A DNA stretch of 52,905 nt from Rhodocaloribacter sp964552015 (GTDB lineage Bacteria; Bacteroidota; Rhodothermia; Rhodothermales; ISCAR-4553). The notes under the pieces are model-generated. The model was not told the DNA's origin, did no database searches, and was given only the letters and a program-made list of their open reading frames with translations. Positions within the stretch are counted from its first letter, which is position 1. Each line of letters begins with the position of its first letter. Shown piece by piece: positions 1 to 8,370 of the stretch. The translations under genes were made by a program, and so were the position numbers. Location: positions 1 through 52,905 of the forward strand of contig CAZKFR010000016.1 in assembly GCA_964552015.1 (NCBI GenBank), written 5' to 3'.

Positions 1-182
1 ATGACCAGATCGCGAACGGGCACTTCGAGGCGCTCCTGGGCTGGCTGCGCGAGAAGATTCACCGGCACGGCCGGACCCGTACCGCCACCGACCTCCTGCA
101 GGAGGTCACCGGGCAGGCGCTCACGCCCGAGCCCTGGCTGGCGTACGTCCGGGAGAAATACGGTGCACTCTACGGGCTATAG
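1..182 (+). CDS. M32 carboxypeptidase (carboxypeptidase Taq type), 3' end only
   Basis: The frame starting at base 3 is open from the window edge to the TAG at 180-182 and encodes about 59 residues. They include GWLREKIHRHGR, DLLQEVTG and WLAYVREKYGALYGL at the end. This series (a W-L-R-E-x-I-H-x-x-G-R block, then a V-T-G turn, then a Y-L-R-E-K-Y-G-x-x-Y-G-L terminus) is the usual C-terminus of M32 zinc carboxypeptidases, which remove C-terminal residues from peptides in the cytoplasm. The catalytic HExxH region lies outside the window. An ATG at base 1 opens a different 66-codon frame, but that frame has an Arg/Ser/Pro-rich shadow composition and is not the gene. Confidence 0.8.
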   Translation, partial: DQIANGHFEALLGWLREKIHRHGRTRTATDLLQEVTGQALTPEPWLAYVREKYGALYGL

Positions 183-232
183 CAGAGGTCATAGTAATTG
201 AGAGCGTGGCTGCCCTGAGCGAACGACCCACC

Positions 233-301
233 TGTAGCCGCGGGCTTTAGCCCGGGCGCTCCTGTGGACCAGGAGGCGCACCCGTGAAGGGTGCGGCTAC
301 A
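233..301. repeat. Cloverleaf-like palindromic element (REP-like)
   Basis: Outer arms TGTAGCCGC (233-241) and GCGGCTACA (293-301) are perfect inverted repeats. Between them lie three further hairpins: GGGC-TTTA-GCCC (242-253), a CTCCTG/CAGGAG stem with a GCG/CGC extension (256-279), and GCACCC/GGGTGC (278-294). Together they form a three-armed fold. It sits between the M32 gene and the convergent end of the reductase gene, where repetitive extragenic palindromes are usually found. It could also act as a processing or termination structure. Copy number elsewhere in the genome cannot be judged from this window. Confidence 0.55.
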
Positions 302-357
302 TCGCTCTTCACCATGACACCCTCAATAGCATGGACCAACGCTATATGAGGACCGGA

Positions 358-1356
358 TCAGGCCGAGAGATCCACCACGATACGACCCTGCACACGCCCG
401 GCGAGGATGTCCTCGCTGACTTCGGGGATGGCCTCGAGCGGGATCACCCGTGTGGTCATGCGCTGGAGGGCTTCTTTCGAGAGCTCCCGGGCCAGGTTCT
501 CCCAGGCCTGACGCCGGACGGGCTGCGGGCAGGTGTTCGAGTCGATGCCCTGGAGCGTGACGCCACGCAGGATGAACGGGAAGACGGTGGTGTGCAGTTC
601 GTGCCCGCCGGCGAGTCCGCAGGCCGCGATGCAGCCGTGGCGGCCGGTCTGGCTGATGACGGCGGCCAGCGTAGCGCCGCCGACGGAATCGACCGCGCCG
701 GCCCACCGGGCCGAGTCGAGCGGGCGGCGGGGTCCGGCCCCCAGCTCCTCGCGCGGGAGGAAACGGGCAGCCCCCAGGGCGGCCAGGTAGTCATGCGCCG
801 AGGCCTTGCCGGTGGAGGCGACGACCCGGTACCCCCGCCCGGCGAGGATCGCCACGGCCATGCTGCCCACGCCTCCCGAGGCACCCGTCACCACCACCTC
901 GCCCCGGTCCGGCGTCACGCCGTGGTCAGCGAGCGCCATCGCCGAGAGCATCGCCGTGAAGCCTGCCGTGCCGATGACCATGGCCTCCCTGGGCGTGAGC
1001 CCTTCCGGCAGCCGCACGAGCCACTCCGAGCGCAGACGCTGCCGCCGGCTGTAGCCTCCCCACGTGTTCTCCCCGATGCCCCAGCCGGTGCAGATGACCA
1101 GGTCACCCGGCTTCCACGAGGGCGACGCGGAGGCGAGCACCCGCCCCACCAGGTCGATGCCCGGCACGAACGGGTAGTCGCCCCGGATGATCTTGCCCCG
1201 GCCCGTGACAGCCAGCGCATCCTTGTAGTTCACGCTCGAATACAGCACCTCGACCAGCACATCGCCCTCGGGCAAGCGCGTCTCGTCGATAGTCTGTACC
1301 GTGGCACGAAACCGTTCTCCCTGTTGCTCCACCAGGAGCGCGTCGAAGGACTCCAT
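358..1356 (-). CDS. acuI: MDR-family oxidoreductase, AcuI/YhdH-like (acrylyl-CoA reductase type)
   Basis: A 332-residue medium-chain dehydrogenase/reductase on the minus strand. It has the NYKDALAVTG block near residues 43-52, PGIDLVG at 65-71 and the nucleotide-binding loop GASGGVG at 158-164, all typical of the YhdH/YhfP/AcuI quinone-oxidoreductase-like clade. No structural-zinc Cys cluster is seen, as expected for this clade. Characterised AcuI enzymes reduce acrylyl-CoA to propionyl-CoA with NADPH; the substrate here is inferred from family only. Length matches the family (about 325-335). It is transcribed divergently from the TonB receptor gene, with 242 bases between the two starts. No clear ribosome binding site precedes the ATG. 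Confidence 0.85.
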   Translation of the reverse strand: MESFDALLVEQQGERFRATVQTIDETRLPEGDVLVEVLYSSVNYKDALAVTGRGKIIRGDYPFVPGIDLVGRVLASASPSWKPGDLVICTGWGIGENTWGGYSRRQRLRSEWLVRLPEGLTPREAMVIGTAGFTAMLSAMALADHGVTPDRGEVVVTGASGGVGSMAVAILAGRGYRVVASTGKASAHDYLAALGAARFLPREELGAGPRRPLDSARWAGAVDSVGGATLAAVISQTGRHGCIAACGLAGGHELHTTVFPFILRGVTLQGIDSNTCPQPVRRQAWENLARELSKEALQRMTTRVIPLEAIPEVSEDILAGRVQGRIVVDLSA

Positions 1357-1446
1357 TGTGCGAGGAGTTATTGAGAATCAGCTACGGTTCTCCCCTGGAA
1401 ACCTGCGCACTTCATCCGATTCACGCAGAGAATTAACAACTCGTCG

Positions 1447-1478
1447 TTGTAACAGGCAAAACCGAACAAATAATTTCG
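1447..1478 (+). promoter_or_regulatory. Possible Bacteroidota-type promoter for the TonB receptor
   Basis: TTG at 1447-1449, a 21-base spacer, then TAATTTCG at 1471-1478. This is one mismatch from the Bacteroidota -7 consensus TAnnTTTG with a -33 TTG. It lies in the most AT-rich part of the divergent intergenic region and would leave a leader of roughly 115 bases. It was found by eye, and such short motifs occur by chance. Confidence 0.3.
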
Positions 1479-1598
1479 GGGCCTGTCGTCCCACCCGTGG
1501 TGGCCCGCGTTTGGCCCGGTCGCCACGTACCGCACCGAAAGCGCTTTTGATCCGAAGCGCCTCGCGGTTTTTTGCTCATCTGTAGTACGGAGGTTTCC

Positions 1599-4500
1599 AT
1601 GCACACGTGCAACCATGCTCCCGCTGGTCGTTGGCTTCTCGTGGCCCTCGGCCTCTTGCTCCTGCCGCACCTGGCTCAGGGCCAGGGCGTCACCACGGCA
1701 GCCATGAGCGGTTTCGTCACCGATACGAACGGGGAGCCGCTACCGGGCGCCAACGTCGTGGCGGTGCACCTGCCCAGCGGCACCGTCTACGGCACCTCGA
1801 CCCGCCTGGAAGGCAACTACAACATTCCGAACATGCGGGTCGGCGGTCCCTACCGCGTGACCGTCTCCTTTGTCGGCTTCACGACGCAGGAAGAAAACGA
1901 CATCTACCTCAACCTGGGCCAGAACCTGCGCCTGGACTTCCGTCTCTCCGAGGCCGCCGTCGAGCTGGAAGGCGTCGAGGTGACGGCCGAGGTCGATGAA
2001 GTACTCAATGCCGACCGCACGGGAGCGGCCACCATCGTCTCGCCCGAGCAGGTGCAGCAGCTGCCGTCCGTCAAGCGCAGCACGCGGGACCTGATCCGCC
2101 TCGACCCCCGCAACGACGGCAACTACAGCTTCGGCGGGCGCAACTGGCTCTACAACAACATCTCGCTCGACGGCTCCTACTTCAACAACCCCTTCGGGCT
2201 GGACGACCCGGCCCCGGGCGGGCAGAGCAACGCCGAACCCGTCCCCTATGAGGCGGTCGAGCAGGTGCAGGTCTCCGTCGCGCCGTTCGACGTGCGCGAG
2301 GGCGGGTTCACCGGCGCCAACGTCAATACCGTCACCAAAAGCGGCACGAACGAGTTCAAGGCCTCGGTCTACTCGTTCTTCCGCAACGAGGACCTGCTGG
2401 GCAACAAGGTGAAGGGACAGCCGGTCGTGGCCAACCCCGACCTGAGCTTCAATCAGTCCGGCTTCACCTTCAGCGGGCCGATCATCAAAAACAAGCTGTT
2501 CTTCTTCATCAACGGCGAGATCGAGCGCCGGGACGATCCCGGCACCAACTTCGTGGCCGACCGGGACGGCAACGTGGTCTTCGGCGAGTCGCGCGTCCGT
2601 GCCGACGTGATGGACCGGATCCGCCAGCGGATGATCGAGGCCTACGGCTACGATCCCGGCCTCTACGAGGGCTACATTCACGAGACGGACAACGACAAGC
2701 TGCTGGTGAAGCTGAACTGGAACATCAACCAGAACAACGACCTGAGCTTCCGGTGGAGTTTCCTCGACGCCATGCGCGAACAGGGGCCGCACCCGTTCGT
2801 GCTCAGCTTCAACAACACCGGGCGCGGGCCGAACTCGACCAGCCTGCCCTTCCAGAAGTCGGGTTACGCCATCAACAACGAGCTGCACTCGTTCGCCCTC
2901 GAGCTCAACAGCCGGGGTTCGACCTTCGCCAACCGGCTCTTCCTGAGCTACAACCGCTTCCGCGACTTCCGGACGCCCTTCAGCGAGGACTTCCCCACCA
3001 TCGAGATTGGGGAGGGCGGCGTTTCCTACACCACGCTCGGCCACGAACCGTTCTCGATCCACAACATCCTGGATCAGGACGTCTTCCAGTTCACCAACAA
3101 TTTCAGCTACTTCCGGGGCCGGCACGTCTTCACGGCCGGGGTGACGTTCGAGACGTTCTCGTTCTTCAACTCGTTCAACATCTTCCGGCACGGCGTCTTC
3201 TTCCTGCCGGCCTTCATCCCGGTCGGCTCCACGTTCAGCTCCCTCGACGAGTTCTTCGCCATGACGGACCCGACCAACCCGGAGCAGAAAGATTTCCTCG
3301 GGATGATCGGGAGCGGGCCGTTCAAGGGGGAGAACATCGACGTGGGCCAGCTCGCGGTGTACGTACAGGACGAGTTCGTCGTCAGCGAGCGCCTGAACCT
3401 GACCTACGGCCTGCGCGTCGACTTCCCGATCTACTTCACCGATCCGGTGGACAACCCGTTCTCACGCAGCCTGACGGCGCTCGACGAGAACGATAACCCC
3501 GAGGTCGTCGACCAGAGCAAGCTGCCGGGAGCCAAACCCCTGTTCTCGCCCCGGTTCGGGTTCAACTGGGACGTGACGGGAGACCGTTCGACGCAACTGC
3601 GTGGCGGTACGGGTATCTTCACCGGCCGCATTCCCTTCGTCTGGTTCGGCAACGTGATCTCGAATCCGGGCGCCAACCCGAACCTGTATCCGGGCATCCC
3701 GCTCGAGCAGGTGCCCGAGTCCCACCGCACCAGCGACGACTCGATCCTGCAGCAGTCCTTCGACCTGAACGCCATGGACCCCGACTTCAAGTGGCCGCAG
3801 GTCTGGAACACCAACCTGGCCATCGACCAGCGGTTGCCCGGGAATATGGTCGGGACGCTGGAGGTGCTCTACGGCAAGGACATCAACGCGGTGTTCATGC
3901 GCAACGCCGACCTCCGCACGCCGGTCCGGACCCTGCCCGACGGCCGGCCCTACTTCGGCGGGGCCGATGCCTACGAGCTCAACCCGGACGGCGGGGCCGG
4001 CATCTACGTCATCGACAACACGAGCGAGGGCTACAACCTGAACGTCACCGCCCAGCTCCGCAAGCGGTTCGACTTCGGCCTCAACGCTCAGCTCTCGTAT
4101 AGCTTCACCGAGGCGAAGAACAAGCTGAAGTCGACCGAGATCGCGAGTGTGCTCTGGCAGAACCAGCCGGTGCAGGGCGACCCGAACAATCCGGAACTGT
4201 CGTTCTCCGAGTTCGGGCACCGGCATCGCATCGTCGGGGGTGCCACATACACGCACACCTGGTCGGAGCGCTTCGCCACCCACGTCGGCCTCTTCCTCGA
4301 AGTGGCCGAGGGCAACCGCTTCGCCGGTGCCGGTGGCAACCGGTACTCGTTCATCTACGCCGGTGACGTCAACGGGGACGGCCAGCCGGGCAACGACCTG
4401 ATCTACATCCCCCGCGATGCCACCGACCCGAACGAGATCCGCTTTGCCGACCTCCGTGACGAGAACGGCAACCTGATCCGCTCGGCCCAGGATCAGGCCC

Positions 4501-4883
4501 AGGCGTTCGAGGCCTTCATCCGCCAGGACGACTACCTGAGCAGCCATCGCGGCCAGATCGCCGAGCGCTTCGGCGCCGTCAACCCCTGGTACAGCAACAT
4601 CGACCTGCGCCTGATGCAGGACATCAACTTCAACGTGGCCGGTAAGCCGCAGCGGATCCAGCTCAACCTGGACATCCTCAATGTGGCCAACCTCCTCAAC
4701 TCGAACTGGGGCGTGCGGAAGGTCGCCTCGGCGGCAGCCACCTCGCCGCTCCAGCTCGTCCGCTTCGACGGCGACGGCGCGCCGGTCTTCCACTTCACCG
4801 GACCGGAGAAAACCTACGTCGATGACCCCGGCCTGCTCTCCCGCTGGCAGATGCAGTTCGGGATCAAGTACCTGTTCAACTGA
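1599..4883 (+). CDS. TonB-dependent receptor, Oar-like, with carboxypeptidase-regulatory domain
   Basis: A 1094-residue outer-membrane protein. The start at 1599 is preceded by a clear GGAGGT (1589-1594), unusual in this window; an upstream in-frame TTG at 1572 is rejected. Residues 1-30 form a signal peptide (LLVALGLLLLPHLAQG). A carboxypeptidase-regulatory/CarboxypepD-like fold follows (about 35-115: SGFVTDTNGEPLPGANV). Then comes a plug region with a GANVNTVTKSGTN motif and a long beta-barrel rich in alternating aromatic strands. The C-terminus ends in KYLFN, close to the usual terminal-Phe barrel signal. The arrangement matches Oar/SusC-like receptors that import ligands using TonB energy. 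No SusD partner or other substrate clue lies nearby, so the ligand is unknown. A strong terminator follows. Confidence 0.9.
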   Translation: MHTCNHAPAGRWLLVALGLLLLPHLAQGQGVTTAAMSGFVTDTNGEPLPGANVVAVHLPSGTVYGTSTRLEGNYNIPNMRVGGPYRVTVSFVGFTTQEENDIYLNLGQNLRLDFRLSEAAVELEGVEVTAEVDEVLNADRTGAATIVSPEQVQQLPSVKRSTRDLIRLDPRNDGNYSFGGRNWLYNNISLDGSYFNNPFGLDDPAPGGQSNAEPVPYEAVEQVQVSVAPFDVREGGFTGANVNTVTKSGTNEFKASVYSFFRNEDLLGNKVKGQPVVANPDLSFNQSGFTFSGPIIKNKLFFFINGEIERRDDPGTNFVADRDGNVVFGESRVRADVMDRIRQRMIEAYGYDPGLYEGYIHETDNDKLLVKLNWNINQNNDLSFRWSFLDAMREQGPHPFVLSFNNTGRGPNSTSLPFQKSGYAINNELHSFALELNSRGSTFANRLFLSYNRFRDFRTPFSEDFPTIEIGEGGVSYTTLGHEPFSIHNILDQDVFQFTNNFSYFRGRHVFTAGVTFETFSFFNSFNIFRHGVFFLPAFIPVGSTFSSLDEFFAMTDPTNPEQKDFLGMIGSGPFKGENIDVGQLAVYVQDEFVVSERLNLTYGLRVDFPIYFTDPVDNPFSRSLTALDENDNPEVVDQSKLPGAKPLFSPRFGFNWDVTGDRSTQLRGGTGIFTGRIPFVWFGNVISNPGANPNLYPGIPLEQVPESHRTSDDSILQQSFDLNAMDPDFKWPQVWNTNLAIDQRLPGNMVGTLEVLYGKDINAVFMRNADLRTPVRTLPDGRPYFGGADAYELNPDGGAGIYVIDNTSEGYNLNVTAQLRKRFDFGLNAQLSYSFTEAKNKLKSTEIASVLWQNQPVQGDPNNPELSFSEFGHRHRIVGGATYTHTWSERFATHVGLFLEVAEGNRFAGAGGNRYSFIYAGDVNGDGQPGNDLIYIPRDATDPNEIRFADLRDENGNLIRSAQDQAQAFEAFIRQDDYLSSHRGQIAERFGAVNPWYSNIDLRLMQDINFNVAGKPQRIQLNLDILNVANLLNSNWGVRKVASAAATSPLQLVRFDGDGAPVFHFTGPEKTYVDDPGLLSRWQMQFGIKYLFN

Positions 4884-4908
4884 TGCCCGATCGGGAACCG
4901 ATGCCGGA

Positions 4909-4943
4909 CGGGCGGCTTCCTTCGGGGAGCCGCCCGTTTTTTT
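4909..4943 (+). terminator. Rho-independent terminator after the TonB receptor
   Basis: The stem CGGGCGGCT (4909-4917) pairs perfectly with AGCCGCCCG (4928-4936) around a ten-base loop and is followed by seven T (4937-4943). It lies 26 bases after the receptor stop codon, so the receptor is probably a single-gene transcript. Confidence 0.9.
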
Positions 4944-5022
4944 GCCCGCCCGCAGCCGGTAACGTTCTTCCCGCCCGTACGTCCTACCCGCGTCGAAACC
5001 ACCGCTCCACCTGCTTGCCCCG

Positions 5023-5898
5023 ATGCGCTCTATGTCGCTGCTGCTGTCGATCCTGCTGCTATTCACCGCCTGCGAGTTTCAGGAGATCCGCCGGTTGCCG
5101 GACGACCTGCCGGCCGAAAGCCGAGCGGGCGACGTCCCGCCGGCTGAAGACTATGCGGCCAGCCTGACGTCGCTGCTGGAGCAGGTCGTCACCGACGACG
5201 GGCTCGTCCGGTACGATCTCCTCGGCGGCCCCCTCAACCGGGACTTCCGCCGCGTGCTGAAAGCCATCGAAGACTTCGACGCGGCCCGCCTGCTCACGCA
5301 GAACGAACGCCTGGCCTTCTGGCTCAATGCCTACAACGTGCAGATGCTCCAGAACGTCATCGAAACGCCCGCTGTGCAGGACATCCTGGCCGACGGCCTC
5401 GACGAACGGTTCTTCAGGACCCCCTACCGTACCGCCGGGCAGGGCATCACGCTCGACGAGATCGAGCATGTGATCCTGCGGCGGGCCCGGTTCGAGGAGC
5501 GCCTGGCCGTCTTCCGCCTCGCCGACCTCGATCCCCGGCTCCACGTCGGAATCAACTGCGCGGCCGTCTCCTGCCCCCGCCTCCGCCGCGTCGCCTTCAC
5601 GGCCGAGAACGTCGACACGGAACTCGACGCGGCCATGCGCGACTTCGTCAACGATCCGAAACACTTCCGGCGCGAGGGCTCCACGTTCCTCCTCTCGGCG
5701 CTGCTCGACTGGTTCGGCAGCGACTTCGAGGCCACCGGCCAGCCGGCCGGCGACTACCTGCTCGCGTTCATGTCCCCCGATCGCCCCGACTATGCCGCCC
5801 TCCGGGCGCTTTTCGAGGGCCGGAGCGCGGCCGACCTCCGCAACCACCCGGACGTGCGCTTCGTCTATGACTGGACCGTCAACAAGGCTTCGGAATGA
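5023..5898 (+). CDS. DUF547-domain lipoprotein
   Basis: A 291-residue protein with a lipoprotein signal: hydrophobic LLLSILLLFTAC with Cys17 as the likely lipidated residue. The mature part contains LAFWLNAYNVQML and GINCAAVSCPRLR, the two conserved blocks of DUF547, including the paired Cys and the final DYLLAFM/DWTVNKA segments. DUF547 proteins are widespread in Bacteroidota and other Gram-negatives; their function is not established, although a papain-like fold has been suggested from sequence for related families. It is probably anchored in the inner or outer membrane facing the periplasm. The gene has its own unit after the terminator at 4909-4943, and no partner gene is evident. Confidence 0.85.
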   Translation: MRSMSLLLSILLLFTACEFQEIRRLPDDLPAESRAGDVPPAEDYAASLTSLLEQVVTDDGLVRYDLLGGPLNRDFRRVLKAIEDFDAARLLTQNERLAFWLNAYNVQMLQNVIETPAVQDILADGLDERFFRTPYRTAGQGITLDEIEHVILRRARFEERLAVFRLADLDPRLHVGINCAAVSCPRLRRVAFTAENVDTELDAAMRDFVNDPKHFRREGSTFLLSALLDWFGSDFEATGQPAGDYLLAFMSPDRPDYAALRALFEGRSAADLRNHPDVRFVYDWTVNKASE

Positions 5899-5925
5899 TC
5901 CGTCTCCGCTACCTCATTTTTTTGA

Positions 5926-5955
5926 TTTGATTCGATACACCGGGTCGTTATTTTG
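5926..5955 (+). promoter_or_regulatory. Possible promoter for the small acidic-tail gene
   Basis: TTTG at 5926-5929, an 18-base spacer and TTATTTTG at 5948-5955 resemble the Bacteroidota -33 TTTG/-7 TAnnTTTG arrangement with one mismatch. It lies in a short AT-rich island right after the DUF547 gene, about 160 bases before the next start codon. Weak evidence by eye only. Confidence 0.3.
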
Positions 5956-6113
5956 CGCACACCCGATCCGGGAAGCAGGAATCCCGGATCGGCCTAACAG
6001 GTTGACCCGGCCGTGCTTAATCCGCCGGGGATCCTGACCGATTTCATGGCAACCGTGGGTCCCGAACGACGTACCGACCCCCTTCTTCGACGCTTCAACC
6101 AAGCCCTTTGACC

Positions 6114-6545
6114 ATGGAACCCAGCAGTCCGGATCGCATCAGCCCCACTGTCTCGAAGGAGAAATGGGCCAGCCACGCCCGTTCGAAGTTGATGAACGGT
6201 TACGTGCTCATCATTGGCCGGGAGCGAAAGAACGCCAACTTCTTCAAGCCCTCGAAGGGGTATGAAGTGTGCCCGTACAAAATTGCACGGCGCCTCGTCG
6301 ACGAGGGCATCGTGGAGCCCACCGACCGCCCGCATTACCTGGGAACGGTCTACGTGCTTTCCGAGCAGGCCACCATGCTGGCCCCGCCCCCGCCCCCCCG
6401 CGACGAGGACGAGGACGACGCCCCGGAGGGTGCCGAGATGGACGACCTCCTCGTGGAGATCGAGGACGAGGAAGAGAGCGAGGACGAGGAGATCGATCCG
6501 GATGAACTGAGCGACGAGGCGGAGGACGACGAAGAAGAATTCTGA
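6114..6545 (+). CDS. Small unknown protein with highly acidic C-terminal tail
   Basis: A 143-residue protein that I do not recognise. Residues 1-85 look globular, with basic and hydrophobic residues (WASHARSKLMNGYVLIIG, KGYEVCPYKIARRLVDEG, HYLGTVYVLSE). A PPPPP linker follows, then about 55 residues dominated by Asp and Glu, ending DDEEEF. The ATG at 6114 is preferred over an in-frame TTG two codons upstream. Acidic tails of this kind are seen in proteins that bind basic partners or mimic nucleic acid, but no such role can be assigned here. The next gene follows after 78 bases with a GC-rich hairpin between. The predicted product is cytoplasmic, with no signal peptide. Confidence 0.7.
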   Translation: MEPSSPDRISPTVSKEKWASHARSKLMNGYVLIIGRERKNANFFKPSKGYEVCPYKIARRLVDEGIVEPTDRPHYLGTVYVLSEQATMLAPPPPPRDEDEDDAPEGAEMDDLLVEIEDEEESEDEEIDPDELSDEAEDDEEEF

Positions 6546-6585
6546 CCGCGCCCCACGCTCCCTCGGGCGCGGGGCCCGGCCTTTT
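6546..6585 (+). terminator. Possible weak terminator
   Basis: The arms CCGCGCCC (6546-6553) and GGGCGCGG (6565-6572) are complementary, but nine bases separate the stem from a run of only four T (6582-6585). It starts directly after the stop codon of the acidic-tail gene. It could attenuate rather than stop transcription into the next small gene. Confidence 0.35.
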
Positions 6586-6623
6586 GCTCACATCCGTCCC
6601 GACCACCTACCCTCGCTGTCGCC

Positions 6624-6863
6624 ATGAAAGGAAAAAAGGCCACCTTCTACTTCTCGAACGGCCGGAAAACCAGGGCCCTACCGACGGATAAAGGGATCAA
6701 CCTGATCCACGAACTGGGCCGGGTCATGCAGAGTGACGAACAGGTCATCAGCCTGGCCCTGATGCAGAATGCCGACGAGGGCGCCATCCTGTTTTTCCGC
6801 AAAGAAGCCCTGCTGGGCGTGCTGCTGGACAATGCCGGCAAATCCGGGCACGGCGACACCTGA
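6624..6863 (+). CDS. Small unknown protein (79 aa)
   Basis: A 79-residue open frame starting MKGKKATFYFSNGRKTRAL, with LIHELGRVMQSDEQVISLALMQN and EGAILFFRKEALLGVLLDN. Composition and codon use look like real coding sequence, not an Arg/Pro-rich shadow. No domain is recognised and there are no membrane or signal segments. It lies between the acidic-tail gene and a strong terminator at 6941-6973, so it may be the last gene of a two-gene unit. Function unknown. Confidence 0.6.
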   Translation: MKGKKATFYFSNGRKTRALPTDKGINLIHELGRVMQSDEQVISLALMQNADEGAILFFRKEALLGVLLDNAGKSGHGDT

Positions 6864-6940
6864 CCCGCCCTCCGGGCGGCCGGCCCCCGGTACCGCAAGA
6901 AAAGTTCATGTGACCCGAACCTTTTCCGACGCGACTATAC

Positions 6941-6973
6941 AGGGCATCTTTTGACGAGATGCCCTAATTTTTG
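6941..6973 (+). terminator. Rho-independent terminator
   Basis: AGGGCATCT (6941-6949) pairs perfectly with AGATGCCCT (6957-6965) around a seven-base loop and is followed by AATTTTTG. This isolates the two small genes upstream from the phosphatidyltransferase gene that begins at 7020. Confidence 0.85.
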
Positions 6974-7019
6974 CTGTTCTTGCTGCTGGCGTAATCAGTC
7001 CATCCCTGTTGCCGAAACC

Positions 7020-7937
7020 ATGGGGCGCATCGAAGAGACGTATAAGGCGCGTGATGTCGAGGAAATCGTCGACATCTATCTGTACCGTCCGTGGGGATAT
7101 GCCCTGGCCGTGCTGGCGCACCGTCTGAAGATGACCCCCAACCAGGTCACGCTCATCGGCATGGCCGTGGGCGTCGTGGCCGGCCATTTCTTCCTGTACT
7201 CGGATCTCCGCCTGAACCTGATCGGCATCGCGCTCTGGATGCTCGGCCAGGCCCTCGACGGTGCCGATGGGCAGTTGGCCCGGATGGCGAACATGCAATC
7301 CCGTCTGGGTCGTATGCTCGACGGCATTTCGGACAACGCCAAGTTCACCAGCCTGTACGTGCACCTGGGCCTTCGTCTCGTGTTCGAAGGAGGCACCCCC
7401 TGGTACTTTCTCATTGCCGTCGTGGCCGGCGTTACCCACTCCTACCAGTCCACCCTGGCCGACTTCTACCGCAACGCCTATCTGTTCTTCGTCGTCAACC
7501 CCCGCAAGGCCGAACTCGACAAGACGGAGGCGCTCCGCCAGGAATACCAGACGCTCAGTTGGTCGAAAAATTTCTTTGAAAAGCTCCTGATGCGGGCCTA
7601 CATCACGTACACCGAGCGGCAGGAGCGCTGGTGTGCCTTCTCCATCGAGCTCCAACGGAAGGCCCGTGCACGCTTCGGCAGCGACATCCCGGACGAAATA
7701 CGCGCCCTGTACCGCCGCCTGAACAAGCCCCTGCTCAAGTACTACAACGCCCTGACGACCAACACGCGGATGATCGTCCTCTATGCCTCGGTCTTCCTGG
7801 GCAACATCTACCTCTTCTTCGCCTTCGAAATTTTCGTCCTGAATACGCTGCTCGTACTGCTCGTCTATCGCTGGCAGCCCCGGGCCGACCGCGCCGTCTT
7901 CGAGGCACTTCAGGAGCGCATCCCGGCCGAAGCCTGA
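7020..7937 (+). CDS. CDP-alcohol phosphatidyltransferase family protein
   Basis: A 305-residue integral membrane enzyme. It contains the complete family signature D-x2-D-G-x2-A-R-x8-G-x3-D-x3-D at residues 80-105 (Asp80, Asp83, Arg88, Gly97, Asp101, Asp105), which binds divalent metal and the CDP-alcohol. Hydrophobic helices flank the signature and more occur near the C-terminus (MIVLYASVFLGNIYLFFAFEIF). A charged insertion of about 100 residues (roughly 155-250) makes it longer than PgsA/PssA enzymes. The family transfers a phospho-alcohol from a CDP-activated donor; the acceptor and donor here cannot be told from sequence. The ATG at 7020 is chosen over an upstream TTG at 6951, which lies inside the terminator. 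It precedes the ACP/KAS cassette by 171 bases, so shared function is possible but unproven. Confidence 0.85.
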   Translation: MGRIEETYKARDVEEIVDIYLYRPWGYALAVLAHRLKMTPNQVTLIGMAVGVVAGHFFLYSDLRLNLIGIALWMLGQALDGADGQLARMANMQSRLGRMLDGISDNAKFTSLYVHLGLRLVFEGGTPWYFLIAVVAGVTHSYQSTLADFYRNAYLFFVVNPRKAELDKTEALRQEYQTLSWSKNFFEKLLMRAYITYTERQERWCAFSIELQRKARARFGSDIPDEIRALYRRLNKPLLKYYNALTTNTRMIVLYASVFLGNIYLFFAFEIFVLNTLLVLLVYRWQPRADRAVFEALQERIPAEA

Positions 7938-8108
7938 GTTCGAACACCCGTTGCTTGCCTTTTCGGGTCGACCGGCTTACCATAGGAGTAGCCTGAGGGG
8001 CGTCCCGTTTCCTGTCTGGTACCTACAGCGGTCTCGCGTCCGGGATCGCTCCGTACGTTCGGGCCTATCCCTACGCACCCTTTTTCACTGGCCCGTCTCG
8101 CCACCTCC

Positions 8109-8363
8109 ATGGAAACGATCGCTCCCATCAAACCCGCCGTCCGCGCCTTTCTGATCGAGACGTTTCTGCACGGCGCGGATGCCGATGACCTCGACGACGA
8201 TCTGCATCTGGTCGAACACGGCATCATCGATTCCATCCGGGTGCTGGCCCTGGTCGAGTTCATGGAAGAAACGTACGACATCCTGATCGAGCCCGAAGAC
8301 CTGTTTCGCCTGGTTTCCGTGGCGGCCATCTCGGAGGTAATCCGCGAGAAACAGGCCGGATGA
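8109..8363 (+). CDS. Acyl carrier protein
   Basis: An 84-residue phosphopantetheine-binding protein. The attachment site is HGIIDSI with Ser42, equivalent to the DSL motif of AcpP, followed by the acidic recognition helix (LALVEFMEETYDILIEPEDL). Length and acidity match discrete carrier proteins. It is the first gene of a compact cassette: seven bases separate its stop from the KAS III-like gene, then six and four bases separate the next two genes. It most likely carries the acyl intermediate worked on by the ketosynthase-like pair and the flavoprotein, rather than serving general fatty acid synthesis, because no fab genes are adjacent. Confidence 0.88.
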   Translation: METIAPIKPAVRAFLIETFLHGADADDLDDDLHLVEHGIIDSIRVLALVEFMEETYDILIEPEDLFRLVSVAAISEVIREKQAG

Positions 8364-8370
8364 TCCCGGC

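Noticed and set aside
331..1374. 347-codon plus-strand frame opposite the AcuI-like gene
   Set aside because: Arg/Gly/His-rich shadow; the reductase motifs are on the minus strand.
1740..3191. 483-codon minus-strand frame opposite the TonB receptor
   Set aside because: Val/Glu/Gly-rich antisense shadow of a high-GC gene; the receptor frame has clear motifs.
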